The notes beneath the pieces were generated by a model. The model was given only the letters and a program-made list of their open reading frames with translations. It did no database searches and was not told the DNA's origin. 64,000 bases of DNA from Marmoricola sp. OAE513. Lineage in GTDB: Bacteria; Actinomycetota; Actinomycetes; Propionibacteriales; Nocardioidaceae. The translations under genes were made by a program, and so were the position numbers. Positions 38,706-47,135 of this stretch are shown piece after piece; within the stretch, counting starts at the first letter, position 1; every line of letters begins with the position of its first letter. The stretch is taken from NCBI RefSeq assembly GCF_040546585.1, contig NZ_JBEPOC010000001.1, positions 3,472,001 through 3,536,000 of the forward strand, written 5' to 3'.

Positions 38706-39037
38706 CGAACGCGTTCGCGCTGCTCGGCGAGCGCGAGCTCACGGGTCAGCTCGACCAGCTGGTTCTCGACGTGGTGCAGCCGCTGGTAGCAGGCCATCGT
38801 GGTGAACAGGAACGTCATCACGAAGGTGTAGAGCAGCAGGTCCGTGCCCCGCTGGACGCCGACGAGGTGGGCCGCCCAGACGGTCGTCTCCGGGAACGCG
38901 ACCGCGACGACGCCGAGCGGCACGAGCGCGAGCAGCGCGATCCGGCGGACGGCCTGGTGGGTGGCGGGACGACGCTCGCGCAGGGTCAGGAACCCGAATG
39001 TCAGGGTGCCGCCGATGAGCAGGACCTTGATCAGCAT
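38702..39037 (-). CDS. DUF2304 membrane protein
   Basis: A 111-residue protein with two to three hydrophobic segments (1-17, 32-48 and 66-82) and a C-terminal coiled-coil-like tail (YQRLHHVENQLVELTRELAL). DUF2304 members accompany DPM1-type glycosyltransferases, as here. The ATG at 39037 overlaps the stop of the upstream gene by one base. The open frame further upstream is a shadow of that gene. Confidence 0.82.
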   Translation of the reverse strand: MLIKVLLIGGTLTFGFLTLRERRPATHQAVRRIALLALVPLGVVAVAFPETTVWAAHLVGVQRGTDLLLYTFVMTFLFTTMACYQRLHHVENQLVELTRELALAEQRERVR

Positions 39038-39723
39038 CAGATCGCCCGCAGACGTCGGACCGCGAGGTCGAAGAGGATGTTGATCGCGTTGATGTTGGTC
39101 TGCCCCTTGCCGCGCGAGTACTCGGTGTAGATCACCGTCGTCGGCACCTCGGTGTAGGTCAGTCCGTTCGGCACGATCGCCGAGAGCAGCTCGCTGGCGT
39201 AGGCCATCCGCGGCATCGTCAGCCGGATCCGGGTCAGGGTCAGCCGGTCGAGCACGCGCAGGCCGTTGTGGGTGTCGGTGACCTCGAGCTTGGACGTCCA
39301 GCGGGTGAAGGCGAGCCCGGCCTTGAGCACGAGGCGGCGCGCTGCCGGCATCCGGGTCGTCGTGCCGGTGAAGCGCGAGGCGAGCACCACGTTGCACGCG
39401 GTGCTGCGAGCCTCCTCGACCATCCGGACCGCGTCCGAGACCAGGTGCTGGCCGTCGGCGTCGAAGGTGACGACGTAGGCACCGTCGGTGGCGCGCAGGA
39501 CGTGGTCGAATCCGGTCTGCAGTGCGGCGCCCTGACCCTGGTTGACCGCGTGCCGCAGGACGGTGGCGCCGGCCGCACGCGCGATCAGGTCCGAACCGTC
39601 GTGGCTGCCGTCATCGACGCAGAGGACGTTGCTGAACTCCGTGTGCAGCGTGCCGATGACCTCGGCCACCGTGGTGGCTTCGTTGAACATCGGCACGATG
39701 ACCCAGACATCGTCCATCGCCAT
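39037..39723 (-). CDS. Family 2 glycosyltransferase, polyprenol-phosphate sugar type
   Basis: A 228-residue DPM1-like GT-A enzyme: VIVPMFNEATTVAEV, CVDDGSHDGS and the metal site FDADGQH (about 99-105). It probably charges a polyprenyl phosphate with a sugar for the DUF2142 protein encoded next. The ATG at 39723 has GGGGAGG seven bases upstream. It leads the operon; the 158-nt gap upstream should hold the promoter. Confidence 0.87.
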   Translation of the reverse strand: MAMDDVWVIVPMFNEATTVAEVIGTLHTEFSNVLCVDDGSHDGSDLIARAAGATVLRHAVNQGQGAALQTGFDHVLRATDGAYVVTFDADGQHLVSDAVRMVEEARSTACNVVLASRFTGTTTRMPAARRLVLKAGLAFTRWTSKLEVTDTHNGLRVLDRLTLTRIRLTMPRMAYASELLSAIVPNGLTYTEVPTTVIYTEYSRGKGQTNINAINILFDLAVRRLRAI

Positions 39724-39881
39724 GAGTTGACCTCCCCTTTGACACCCCAGGCACTGACCTGATCGTCCATCAGAACGGAGGTGGATAAAAGGGACATAGC
39801 GAAACATTCGGTCTGAAACGCCCTATTCAGGCCGAAAGGCGCGGGCGACTAGTCAATTCGGGCTATGCGGCCCGGCTCCGG

Positions 39882-40160
39882 TCAGTCGAGGCCGAGGGAG
39901 AACGCCGACTCCAGGTCGTGCTGGCTGTACGCGCGGAAGGCGATGTGGGTCTCGGTCTCGAGCACGCCGGCGACCTTGTTGAGCTTGTCGGCGATCGTCG
40001 TGGCGACGGCGTCGTGGTCACGGACGCGGACCATCGCGATCAGGTCGATCGTGCCGGTCACCGAGTACACCTCGGTGACACCGTCGAGGGCAGCGATCTC
40101 CTCGGCGACCTCGGGGATGCGGTTGACGTCTGCCTTCACGAAGACGATGGCGGTGATCAT
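39882..40160 (-). CDS. Stand-alone Lrp/AsnC ligand-binding domain protein
   Basis: A 92-residue protein made only of the RAM (regulation of amino acid metabolism) fold: MITAIVFVKADVNRIPEVAE, VTEVYSVTGTIDLIAMVRV and ETETHIAFRAYSQHDL. It has no DNA-binding domain. Such short Lrp proteins form rings and may bind amino acids or partner with full Lrp proteins. It is read with the exonuclease gene upstream, 16 nt away. Confidence 0.85.
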   Translation of the reverse strand: MITAIVFVKADVNRIPEVAEEIAALDGVTEVYSVTGTIDLIAMVRVRDHDAVATTIADKLNKVAGVLETETHIAFRAYSQHDLESAFSLGLD

Positions 40161-40176
40161 GGCTGCAACCTACTCC

Positions 40177-41961
40177 TCACCGCGCCGGCTGGTGGAAGGT
40201 CGGCATCGACCTGCGCTCGTCGAACGGGGCGAGCCCCTGACGGGACTCCTCGACGGCGTCGTGCAGCGCGAGGTGCTTGCCGGCGCCGCGGACCGGGCAC
40301 GACCACTCGCCGTCGACCCGCACCAGCCGGACACCGGGACTCTCCAACCAGCGCAGCGCCTTCTCCGTCTCCTCGGCGGTGGCCGCCGGCGTGGGACCGA
40401 GGCCCCGGCCCACCGTCTCGGAGGAGAGGCGCAGCTGCTCCACATACTCCCCGGCATGGGCGTCGACCGGGATCACCCCGGCGCCGGCCAGCCGACCGTG
40501 GCGGATGACGTGCACGGCCCAGAGGCCGCTGTCCTCGCGACGGGCCGCTACCACCTCGGCACAGCGCGTCAGGGCGCGCAGACGCTGGGTGCGGGACGCG
40601 GCGCGCAGGAACGCCGAGAGCCGGTCGCGGTGGACGCCGGCGTCCTCGAACCGTTCGCCCGCGCTGAGGGCGTCCATCCGGTGCGAGATCGCCTCGACCA
40701 CCTCGTCGGCGCGGTGCAACAGGTTGTCGCGGAGCTCGGCGACCATCTCGGCGTAGGTGTCCAGGTCGGTGCTGCCGTCGCACGGGGCCAGGCACCGACC
40801 CATCTCGGCGAGCACGCAGGCCGATCTCGACGGGGTAGCGGGCAGCCGGCCGCTGCACTGCCGGACGGGGAAGGTCTCGTGCAGGGCGGCGAGCGACTTC
40901 TCGGCGCGCTTGCGCGAGCTGAACGGACCGAAGTAGTCGGCGTCGTCGTCGAGCACCTGGCGCACCAGGGACAGCCGGGGCCACACCTCGTTGGTCAGCT
41001 TGAGCCAGTGCACTTTCTCGGGGAACCGGCTCTTGCGGTTGTAGCGCGGCTTGTGCTGCGCGATCAGCCGTAGCTCGCGGACCTCGGCCTCCAGCGGCGT
41101 CGCGCACTCGATGCCCTCGACGCGGGTCGCGATGCCGACCATCTCGCCCATCCGCGAGCGGGTCTCCGAGGCCGTGAAGTACGAGCGCACCCGGGTGCGC
41201 AGGTCGCGGGACGTGCCGACGTACAGCACCCGGTCGCGGTCGTCGCGGAAGAGGTAGACCCCGGGTGCGTGCGGAAGGTCCTCGGCCAGGTGCCGCTTGC
41301 GCCGCTGCGCCGAGGTCACCCGCGAGGTGAAGGTCTGCAGCTCCTCGATCGTGTAGACACCGAGACTGCCGAGCCGTTCGAAGAGCCCGTGCAGCACGTC
41401 CACGGTCGCCCGGGCGTCCGAGAGGGCCCGGTGGTTGGGCGTCGTGGTGGCACCGAACGCGACGGCCAGCGAGCTGAGCTTGCAGTTCGGGGCGTCGTCG
41501 CGGGTGACCACCCGGCGCGCCAGCCGGGCGGTGTCGAGCACCTCGAACTTCGGCCACGCGTACCCCAGCGTCTCGGCGTTGTGCTTGAGGAAGCCGACGT
41601 CGAACGGGGCGTTGTGCGCGACGAGGACGCAGCCGCGGGCGAACTCCAGGAAGGCCGGCAGCGCCGAGTCGATCGGGGGAGCCGAGGCCACCATCGAGTT
41701 GGTGATCCCGGTGAGCACGGCGATGAACGGAGGGATCGCGGAGTGCGGGTTCACCAGGGTCTGGAACTCACCGAGGATCTCGCCACCGCGCACCTTCACC
41801 GCGCCGATCTCGGTGATCATCGCGCCCTGGGAGACGGCTGCGCCGGTGGTCTCGAGGTCGACGACGCAGAAGGTCAGGTCGCGCAGGGGACGCCCGAGCT
41901 CGTCGAAGCTCATCTGTGCAGCCCACCGCGACGACGCGGGGTCGAGGTGCGCTGCGGTCAT
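40177..41961 (-). CDS. DEDDh exonuclease-UvrC-like GIY-YIG fusion
   Basis: A 594-residue protein. Residues about 28-190 are a DnaQ-type exonuclease with D35-L-E37 (CVVDLETTG), HNAPFDVGFL and HRALSDARAT. Residues about 222-305 are a GIY-YIG nuclease (GVYLFRDDRDRVLYVGTSRDLRTR). The rest holds UvrC-like parts (ALHETFPVRQC, CLAPCDG). From memory, Rv2191 of M. tuberculosis is built alike and also lies next to an NlpC/P60 gene. A DNA repair role is likely. Confidence 0.9.
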   Translation of the reverse strand: MTAAHLDPASSRWAAQMSFDELGRPLRDLTFCVVDLETTGAAVSQGAMITEIGAVKVRGGEILGEFQTLVNPHSAIPPFIAVLTGITNSMVASAPPIDSALPAFLEFARGCVLVAHNAPFDVGFLKHNAETLGYAWPKFEVLDTARLARRVVTRDDAPNCKLSSLAVAFGATTTPNHRALSDARATVDVLHGLFERLGSLGVYTIEELQTFTSRVTSAQRRKRHLAEDLPHAPGVYLFRDDRDRVLYVGTSRDLRTRVRSYFTASETRSRMGEMVGIATRVEGIECATPLEAEVRELRLIAQHKPRYNRKSRFPEKVHWLKLTNEVWPRLSLVRQVLDDDADYFGPFSSRKRAEKSLAALHETFPVRQCSGRLPATPSRSACVLAEMGRCLAPCDGSTDLDTYAEMVAELRDNLLHRADEVVEAISHRMDALSAGERFEDAGVHRDRLSAFLRAASRTQRLRALTRCAEVVAARREDSGLWAVHVIRHGRLAGAGVIPVDAHAGEYVEQLRLSSETVGRGLGPTPAATAEETEKALRWLESPGVRLVRVDGEWSCPVRGAGKHLALHDAVEESRQGLAPFDERRSMPTFHQPAR

Positions 41962-42051
41962 GGGACGACCGTAGGAAAGACCGCCGACACAAACGGGTCC
42001 GACGCGCGCACTAGACTCGCCCGGTTCCACCACACCAACGAGGAGTCACCC

Positions 42052-42309
42052 GTGAGCATCGCCCTTCCCGGACCCACCCAGCGCTGGCGTTGCGGCGGTT
42101 GCGGCAACCTCACCCGTTTCGACCTCACCCGCACCCGCCGTACGACGGAGTTCTGGCACTTCGACCTCGCCGGGGACCACGACGTCGAGCAGACCGAGCT
42201 GCGCGAGGAGTCGGTGGAGTCGGTGACCTGCCGCTGGTGCGGCCGTGACGACGCGATCGAGCTGGTCGACCGCAACGACGCTGACCCGACGGGAACGCCC
42301 GGGGCCTGA
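42052..42309 (+). CDS. Small zinc-ribbon protein
   Basis: An 85-residue protein starting at a GTG with GAGGAG just upstream. Two CxxC pairs, WRCGGCGNLTRFD and VTCRWCGRDD, form a probable zinc ribbon. Between them is a short beta-rich segment (EFWHFDLAGDHDVEQ). It is divergent from the exonuclease-UvrC gene, which also suggests a nucleic acid role, but this is inference. Confidence 0.75.
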   Translation: MSIALPGPTQRWRCGGCGNLTRFDLTRTRRTTEFWHFDLAGDHDVEQTELREESVESVTCRWCGRDDAIELVDRNDADPTGTPGA

Positions 42310-42391
42310 GACCCGCCTCCTCCGGATGTGTCGGAGGTCGGTGCGAGTCTTCTTCTCGACCGCAGAACGCGGAACGAGAAGGAGAGAACCG

Positions 42392-42598
42392 ATGAGCGTG
42401 CACGTCGACTGCGACACCTGCCTGGTCCGTGGCCTGTCGTGCCACGACTGCGTCGTGACGGTCCTGCTGGGGCCGCCCCCCGAGCTCAGCTTCGACGCCG
42501 ACGAGCAGCAGGCGCTGTCGGTGCTCGCCGACTCCGGGCTGATCCCACCCTTGCGGATGGTCACGCCGGTGGACGGTCGGCACATCGAGTCGGCGTAG
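42392..42598 (+). CDS. Small Cys-rich protein
   Basis: A 68-residue protein with four cysteines in CDTCLVRGLSCHDCVVTVLL and a C-terminal helix DADEQQALSVLADSG. AAGGAGA lies eight bases before the ATG. From memory, similar small proteins precede NlpC/P60 hydrolase genes in other actinobacteria. Metal binding is likely; the function is unknown. Confidence 0.72.
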   Translation: MSVHVDCDTCLVRGLSCHDCVVTVLLGPPPELSFDADEQQALSVLADSGLIPPLRMVTPVDGRHIESA

Positions 42599-42775
42599 GG
42601 GCTGGCCGTTTCCTCTGCGCCGGAAGTGACCCCTGGGGCAGGAGTGGCGGACGTGTTCCGAAACACACGGCGACATGGGGCCCAGGTTTGGCACGTCGTT
42701 ACCGTTCGTTTATCGTCTATGGCTCAGGTCCCTGCACGAGCCACTGACCAGGTGGTTCAGGGGCCGCGCTGAATC

Positions 42776-42932
42776 CGTCGTCGCGCTTCTCGGAGAGCGT
42801 GAACCGGAGCCGGGGAACCACATCTTCATGGGGTGAATCCGGTGCAACGACCGTGGGGTGACCTGTTGTCCGCGCGCTGGTAGGGCGATCTTTGCGCCCG
42901 AATCCGTCAGCTCACCTGGTAAGCGTTCGACA
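42776..42932 (+). ncRNA. c-di-AMP riboswitch (ydaO-yuaA type)
   Basis: The 353-nt gap between 42598 and 42952 contains the conserved parts of this riboswitch in order: TCGCGCTT at the start, CGGGGAACC, GGGGTGAATCC, GGTAGGGCGA, GCCCGAATCCGTCAGCT and CACCTGGTAAGCGTTCG. The order and spacing match the Bacillus ydaO element as I know it. It lies 20 nt before the NlpC/P60 start. Such elements usually lower expression of cell-wall hydrolase genes when c-di-AMP is high. The upstream part of the gap has a TATCGT-like -10 near 42711 but nothing else I recognise. Confidence 0.93.
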
Positions 42933-42951
42933 AAGAGGAGACCGTCCGCTC

Positions 42952-43953
42952 GTGCTTCACGGCCGGAAACGCACCGCCACTGTCGTGGCGACCCTGATCG
43001 CCCTGCTCGCTGCACTCCTCGTGGTCGCCGTCGGCGTCACGGGTTCTGAGTCCGCGAGCGCCAAACCGGACCTCAAGACGGTCAAGAAGCAGGTCGAGAA
43101 GCTCGACCGCCAGGCCGAGGCCGCCTCCGAGCGGTACAACGACGCGAAGGTCAAGGTCGCCCGCACCCAGACCAAGCTGACCGCGCTCAACTCCGACCTC
43201 CGCCGCCAGCAGGTCAAGGTCGACTCCATGCGCGAGCAGGTCGCCGCGCTGGTGGTCGAGCAGTTCCAGGGCAACGCCCTCTCGACGACCTCGCAGCTGG
43301 TGCTGTCGAACAACCCCGACGCTTTCCTCGACAACCTGAACGCGGTCTCGGCGTACAACAGCCAGCGCGGCCAGGTGATCGAGGACTACAGCACCCAGCT
43401 CGACCGGCTGAAGCTGCGCAAGAAGGCCGTCCAGGCCGAGGCGACCCGCCTCAAGGCGCTGCAGAAGCAGATGGGTGCCGAGAAGAAGCAGATCGACAAG
43501 AAGGCCGCGAAGGCCCAGGACCTGCTCGACGACCTCGAGGCGCAGGCGCGCGCCAAGCTCCTCGGTGGTGACTACTCGGGCTCGATCCCGACGTTCGACG
43601 GTTCGGGCAAGGCCGCGGTGGCCCTCCGGTACGCGCTCGCCCAGGTCGGCAAGCGGTACGTCTACGGCGCAGCCGGTCCGAGCTCGTTCGACTGCTCCGG
43701 CCTCACGATGCGCGCCTGGGGCTCGGCCGGCGTCGGCCTGCCGCACTCCTCGCGGGCCCAGACCGGCTCCGGTCTGCGAGTCTCCGAGGGCGACCTCCAG
43801 CCCGGCGACCTGGTCTTCTACTACAGCCCGGTGAGCCACGTCGGCATGTACCTGGGCAACGGACTGATCGTGCACGCCGCCAACCCGAGCGCCGGCGTCC
43901 GGGTCAGCCCGCTGCACTCGATGCCGTACGTCGGCGCCGTCCGCCCTGGCTGA
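42952..43953 (+). CDS. NlpC/P60 peptidoglycan endopeptidase
   Basis: A 333-residue secreted enzyme. The signal peptide covers about 1-40. A long coiled coil follows (about 45-195, KTVKKQVEKLDRQAEAASER and similar). The NlpC/P60 domain covers about 215-333, with catalytic Cys in SSFDCSGLTMRAWG and His in VSHVGMYLGNG. The layout resembles RipA-type hydrolases. The GTG at 42952 lies 11 nt after GAGGAG. It is controlled by the riboswitch above. Confidence 0.94.
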   Translation: MLHGRKRTATVVATLIALLAALLVVAVGVTGSESASAKPDLKTVKKQVEKLDRQAEAASERYNDAKVKVARTQTKLTALNSDLRRQQVKVDSMREQVAALVVEQFQGNALSTTSQLVLSNNPDAFLDNLNAVSAYNSQRGQVIEDYSTQLDRLKLRKKAVQAEATRLKALQKQMGAEKKQIDKKAAKAQDLLDDLEAQARAKLLGGDYSGSIPTFDGSGKAAVALRYALAQVGKRYVYGAAGPSSFDCSGLTMRAWGSAGVGLPHSSRAQTGSGLRVSEGDLQPGDLVFYYSPVSHVGMYLGNGLIVHAANPSAGVRVSPLHSMPYVGAVRPG

Positions 43954-45184
43954 TCGACCCCGGCGGGCACGCAGGTTCGCCGCTGCAGTCGTCATCGGAC
44001 TGGTCTGCTCGCTGACCCTGGTCGGCTGCTCCGACGACACCAGCATCACGCCGCCGACCGCGGCGACCGACAGCTCCGAGGCACGGGAAGCCGCTGCGCA
44101 GCAGACCCTGGGCGACCTCGAGTCGGCGCTGCGTGCCGGCGACGCTCCCGCCGCCGAGGCGCTGGCGGTCCCCGAGCTCGCCGACCGGCTGGACGCAGCC
44201 GTGGCCAACATCGAGCGACTAGACCTGGTCGACCTGTCCGTGCGCTACGTCGCCGACATCCCGGCCACCGCGGTCGCCGGGACCGCCGACGGCCCGGAGA
44301 CCTGGCAGGCGACCGTCGCCGTCTCCTACCGGCTCGACGGCTGGGACACCGGGTCGACGGACGTCGAGACGACCTTCAGCTTCGCCCCCGACGGGGAGGG
44401 CGTGAAGATCGCGGAGATCGGTTCGGCGGACGGGCGAACGCCGCTGTGGCTCGCCGGTCCGGTCAAGGCGGTCGCGGTCGGCCGCACGTTGGTGCTGACC
44501 CGCGACGGTTCCGGCGAGCGCGCCTCCGCGCTCGCGCAGCGCGCGGTCGCGGACGTCGACAAGGTGCTGCCGCGCTGGCGCGGACGGCTGGTGGTCGAGC
44601 AGGCTGCTGACGAGCAGGAGTTCGACCGCGCGCTCGGCGCACCCCGGGCGCAGTACGCGAACATCGCCGCCGTCACCGCCAGCGTCGACGGCTCGCTCGA
44701 CGCGGGCTCGCCGGTGCACGTGTTCCTGAACCCGGCGGTGTTCGACACGATCGGACGTCGAGGTGCCCAGGTGGTGATGAGCCACGAGTCGACGCACGTC
44801 GCCACCGGAGCCACGTTCGCGGACATGCCGACCTGGCTGCTCGAGGGATTCGCCGACTACGTGGCGCTGGCGCACTCGGGGATCGGCGTGCGGACCGCCG
44901 CCGCGCAGATCCTGAAGCGGATCCGCACCGACGGCCTCCCCGACACCCTCCCGACCGACGACGACCTGAGCCCGACAGCCGGTGGGCTCGGGGCGACGTA
45001 CGAGGAGGCGTGGCTCGCGAACCGGTTCCTGGCGCGAGCGTACGGCGAGGCGAAGCTGATCGCGTTCTACGACGCCGTGAACGACGGCACGAAGACCCCG
45101 GAGGCCTTCGGCTCGGTCCTCGGGACGACCGAGGCCGCGTTCGTGCAGCGGTGGCGGGCCGACCTGCGCACGCTCGCACGCTGA
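43946..45184 (+). CDS. HExxH lipoprotein, peptidase-MA-like, with probable CTG start
   Basis: Only CTG is available as a start that keeps the signal peptide: from 43946 the product is 412 residues, M-ADRPRRARRF, a hydrophobic stretch and the lipobox LVGC (C28). The next canonical start (GTG 44201) would remove it. The gene would overlap the NlpC/P60 stop by 8 bases. Zinc motif H280-E-S-T-H284 with E300 in WLLEGFADY resembles gluzincins. A membrane-bound metalloprotease for the cell wall is inferred. Confidence 0.75.
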   Translation: MADRPRRARRFAAAVVIGLVCSLTLVGCSDDTSITPPTAATDSSEAREAAAQQTLGDLESALRAGDAPAAEALAVPELADRLDAAVANIERLDLVDLSVRYVADIPATAVAGTADGPETWQATVAVSYRLDGWDTGSTDVETTFSFAPDGEGVKIAEIGSADGRTPLWLAGPVKAVAVGRTLVLTRDGSGERASALAQRAVADVDKVLPRWRGRLVVEQAADEQEFDRALGAPRAQYANIAAVTASVDGSLDAGSPVHVFLNPAVFDTIGRRGAQVVMSHESTHVATGATFADMPTWLLEGFADYVALAHSGIGVRTAAAQILKRIRTDGLPDTLPTDDDLSPTAGGLGATYEEAWLANRFLARAYGEAKLIAFYDAVNDGTKTPEAFGSVLGTTEAAFVQRWRADLRTLAR

Positions 45185-45239
45185 TCGGTCGGACCGGGTC
45201 CTGCAGGCCCTCTTCAGGTCGCGTGGCAGGCTGACCGTC

Positions 45240-46499
45240 ATGGAGCAGGACTCGCCGACCGGTGCCCGCACGGGCCTGGTCGTCGCCGCCCTCGCCGGGG
45301 CGGTCTTCGTGGTCCTGGCCGTCGTGCTCGTGCCGTGGCACTGGTTCCCGGGTGAGCACGTACACGCGGTCGCGGACGACTCGGTCTTCACGAAGGCGCA
45401 GATCGAGCACAACGAGCACGTCGGGTGGATGTTCCGGCTGCCCAGCTGGGCCAACCTGGCGATCGGGCTCGGCGTCTCGCTGTGGCTCGGGCTGAGTAAG
45501 CGGGGGAGCAGGATCGTGCAGCGGATGCCCGGTCCCTGGTGGACCCAGGTGCTGCTCGCCACCGGTGTCCTCACCGTCATCGTCTGGGTGGCCCAGCTCC
45601 CGCTCTCGGCGCGGGGACAGCAGGTGGCGCGCAGCGAGGGTCTGAGCTCGCAGGGTTGGGGGAGCTGGCTGCTCGACGGGCTGATCGGCACGGGCGTGGC
45701 GTGGGCGTTCACCGCGATCGGGGTGCTGGTCGTCCTGGCGATCGCGCGCAGGGCGCCTCGCACCTGGCCCGCCTGGGCGGCCGCGGCCGGCGCCTGCCTG
45801 GCGATGATCGGTTCCTTCGTCTACCCGGTCGTCGTCGAGCCGCTCTTCAACGACTTCACCTCGTTGCCCGACGGCCGGCTGCGCACCGAGATCTTCGCCC
45901 TGGCGGAGAAGGAGAAGGTGCCGATCGACGACGTCCTGGTCGCGGACGCGTCACGCCGTACGACGACCCTGAACGCGTACGTCTCGGGCTTCGGCAGCAC
46001 CCGGCGGGTGGTGCTCTACGACAACGTGCTCACCGACCTGCCGCGGGCCGAGACCGAGGTGATCGTCGCCCACGAGCTCGGTCACGCCAAGCACGACGAC
46101 GTCCTGGTCGGCACGGTCCTCGGTGCCGTCGGGTCGGCGTCGGGGATCGGACTGCTCGGCTGGCTGCTGTCGCGTCGGCGGCTGCTGGACCGAGCGGGTG
46201 CCGACGGGCCGGGCGATCCTCGGGTGATCCCGCTGGTGCTCGCGCTCGCCGCTGTCGGCGCGTTCGTCGCGAGCCCGGTGCAGAACACGATCAGCCGCGC
46301 GGTCGAGGCGCGCGCCGACCTGACCTCGCTCGAGGCGACCGGCGATCCCGACACGTTCGTGCAGATGCAGCGGCAGCTGACGTTGAAGTCGCTCGCAGAC
46401 CCGACGCCACCGCGGGTCAGCCAGTTCTGGTTCGGCTCGCACCCGACGGTGCTGCAGCGCGTCGGCCTGGCGCGGCTCTTCGAGCGCGTGGGGGAGTAG
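45240..46499 (+). CDS. M48-family metalloprotease (Ste24/CAAX-type)
   Basis: A 419-residue membrane protease. The zinc site H278-E-L-G-H282 lies in VIVAHELGHAKHD, with the third ligand in the later VEARADLTSLEATG (E side). Four to seven hydrophobic segments fit the Ste24 fold. It follows the HExxH lipoprotein gene by 55 nt and is followed by a terminator, so both proteases may be in one transcript with the NlpC/P60 hydrolase. Confidence 0.9.
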   Translation: MEQDSPTGARTGLVVAALAGAVFVVLAVVLVPWHWFPGEHVHAVADDSVFTKAQIEHNEHVGWMFRLPSWANLAIGLGVSLWLGLSKRGSRIVQRMPGPWWTQVLLATGVLTVIVWVAQLPLSARGQQVARSEGLSSQGWGSWLLDGLIGTGVAWAFTAIGVLVVLAIARRAPRTWPAWAAAAGACLAMIGSFVYPVVVEPLFNDFTSLPDGRLRTEIFALAEKEKVPIDDVLVADASRRTTTLNAYVSGFGSTRRVVLYDNVLTDLPRAETEVIVAHELGHAKHDDVLVGTVLGAVGSASGIGLLGWLLSRRRLLDRAGADGPGDPRVIPLVLALAAVGAFVASPVQNTISRAVEARADLTSLEATGDPDTFVQMQRQLTLKSLADPTPPRVSQFWFGSHPTVLQRVGLARLFERVGE

Positions 46500-46515
46500 G
46501 GGCGAAAACAGCACT

Positions 46516-46547
46516 CGGGCCGCAACACCTCGCGGTGTTGCGGCCCG
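46516..46547 (+). terminator. Intrinsic hairpin after the M48 gene
   Basis: A perfect 14-bp stem, CGGGCCGCAACACC with its complement, and the loop TCGC. It lies 17 nt beyond the M48 stop and separates it from the convergent Flp pilin gene. Confidence 0.85.
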
Positions 46548-46590
46548 ATCCCCCAGTCGTGCTGCTGGGCGGTGCAGCCCAGCGGTCCGG

Positions 46591-46797
46591 TCAGCTACAG
46601 GTGGCTGCGGTGGAGCTGCCACCCTGCTTCACGGTCGAGCAGGTGTCGTCGAAGGCGTCACGGATGACACCGCCGAGGACGAAGACGATGGCGACGATGA
46701 GCGCGGCGATGCCGGCGATCAGCAGGCCGTACTCGACGGCGGACGCGCCGTCCTCGTTGCGCTTGCTGGGCATCAGGTTGCGGAAGTACTCAAGCAT
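46591..46797 (-). CDS. flp: Flp-type IVb pilin, copy 2
   Basis: A 68-residue pilin. A short leader ending in a charged stretch (MPSKRNEDGASAVEYG) is followed by the hydrophobic helix GLLIAGIAALIVAIVFVLGG. The Glu after the cleavage region (AVEYG) is the mark of Flp pilins. Two Cys residues (DDTCSTV and the C-terminal ATCS) could form a disulfide. It is nearly identical in its first 50 residues to the copy at 46836-47045 and is transcribed with it. Confidence 0.92.
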   Translation of the reverse strand: MLEYFRNLMPSKRNEDGASAVEYGLLIAGIAALIVAIVFVLGGVIRDAFDDTCSTVKQGGSSTAATCS

Positions 46798-46835
46798 GGT
46801 GGTTCCTTTCGAGATGTGGTGTGTGTTTGGAGTGA

Positions 46836-47045
46836 TCAGCTGCAGGTCGCGGTGCCGGACGCGTTGCCCTGGTTGGACACGGTCTTGCAGGTGTCGTCGA
46901 AGGCGTCACGGATGACACCGCCGAGGACGAAGACGATGGCGACGATGAGCGCGGCGATGCCCGCGATCAGCAGGCCGTACTCGACGGCGGACGCGCCGTC
47001 CTCGTTGCGCCTGCTGGGCATCATGGTGCGGAAGAACTCGAGCAT
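46836..47045 (-). CDS. flp: Flp-type IVb pilin, copy 1
   Basis: A 69-residue pilin: MLEFFRTMMPSRRNEDGAS, then AVEYGLLIAGIAALIVAIV. It leads a tandem pair with the downstream copy. The C-terminal ends (after DDTC) differ, with Asn/Gly-rich tails, while the helix region is the same at the protein and DNA level. It is preceded by the Tad promoter region at 47046-47256. Confidence 0.92.
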   Translation of the reverse strand: MLEFFRTMMPSRRNEDGASAVEYGLLIAGIAALIVAIVFVLGGVIRDAFDDTCKTVSNQGNASGTATCS

Positions 47046-47135
47046 TGGGTTTCCCTCCCCTTGTGGTCCAGGGCTACCGCCACGGGCGCCCCTTCGATGT
47101 GTCCAACTATGGCAGGAAACGATGCTTTGGGGATG

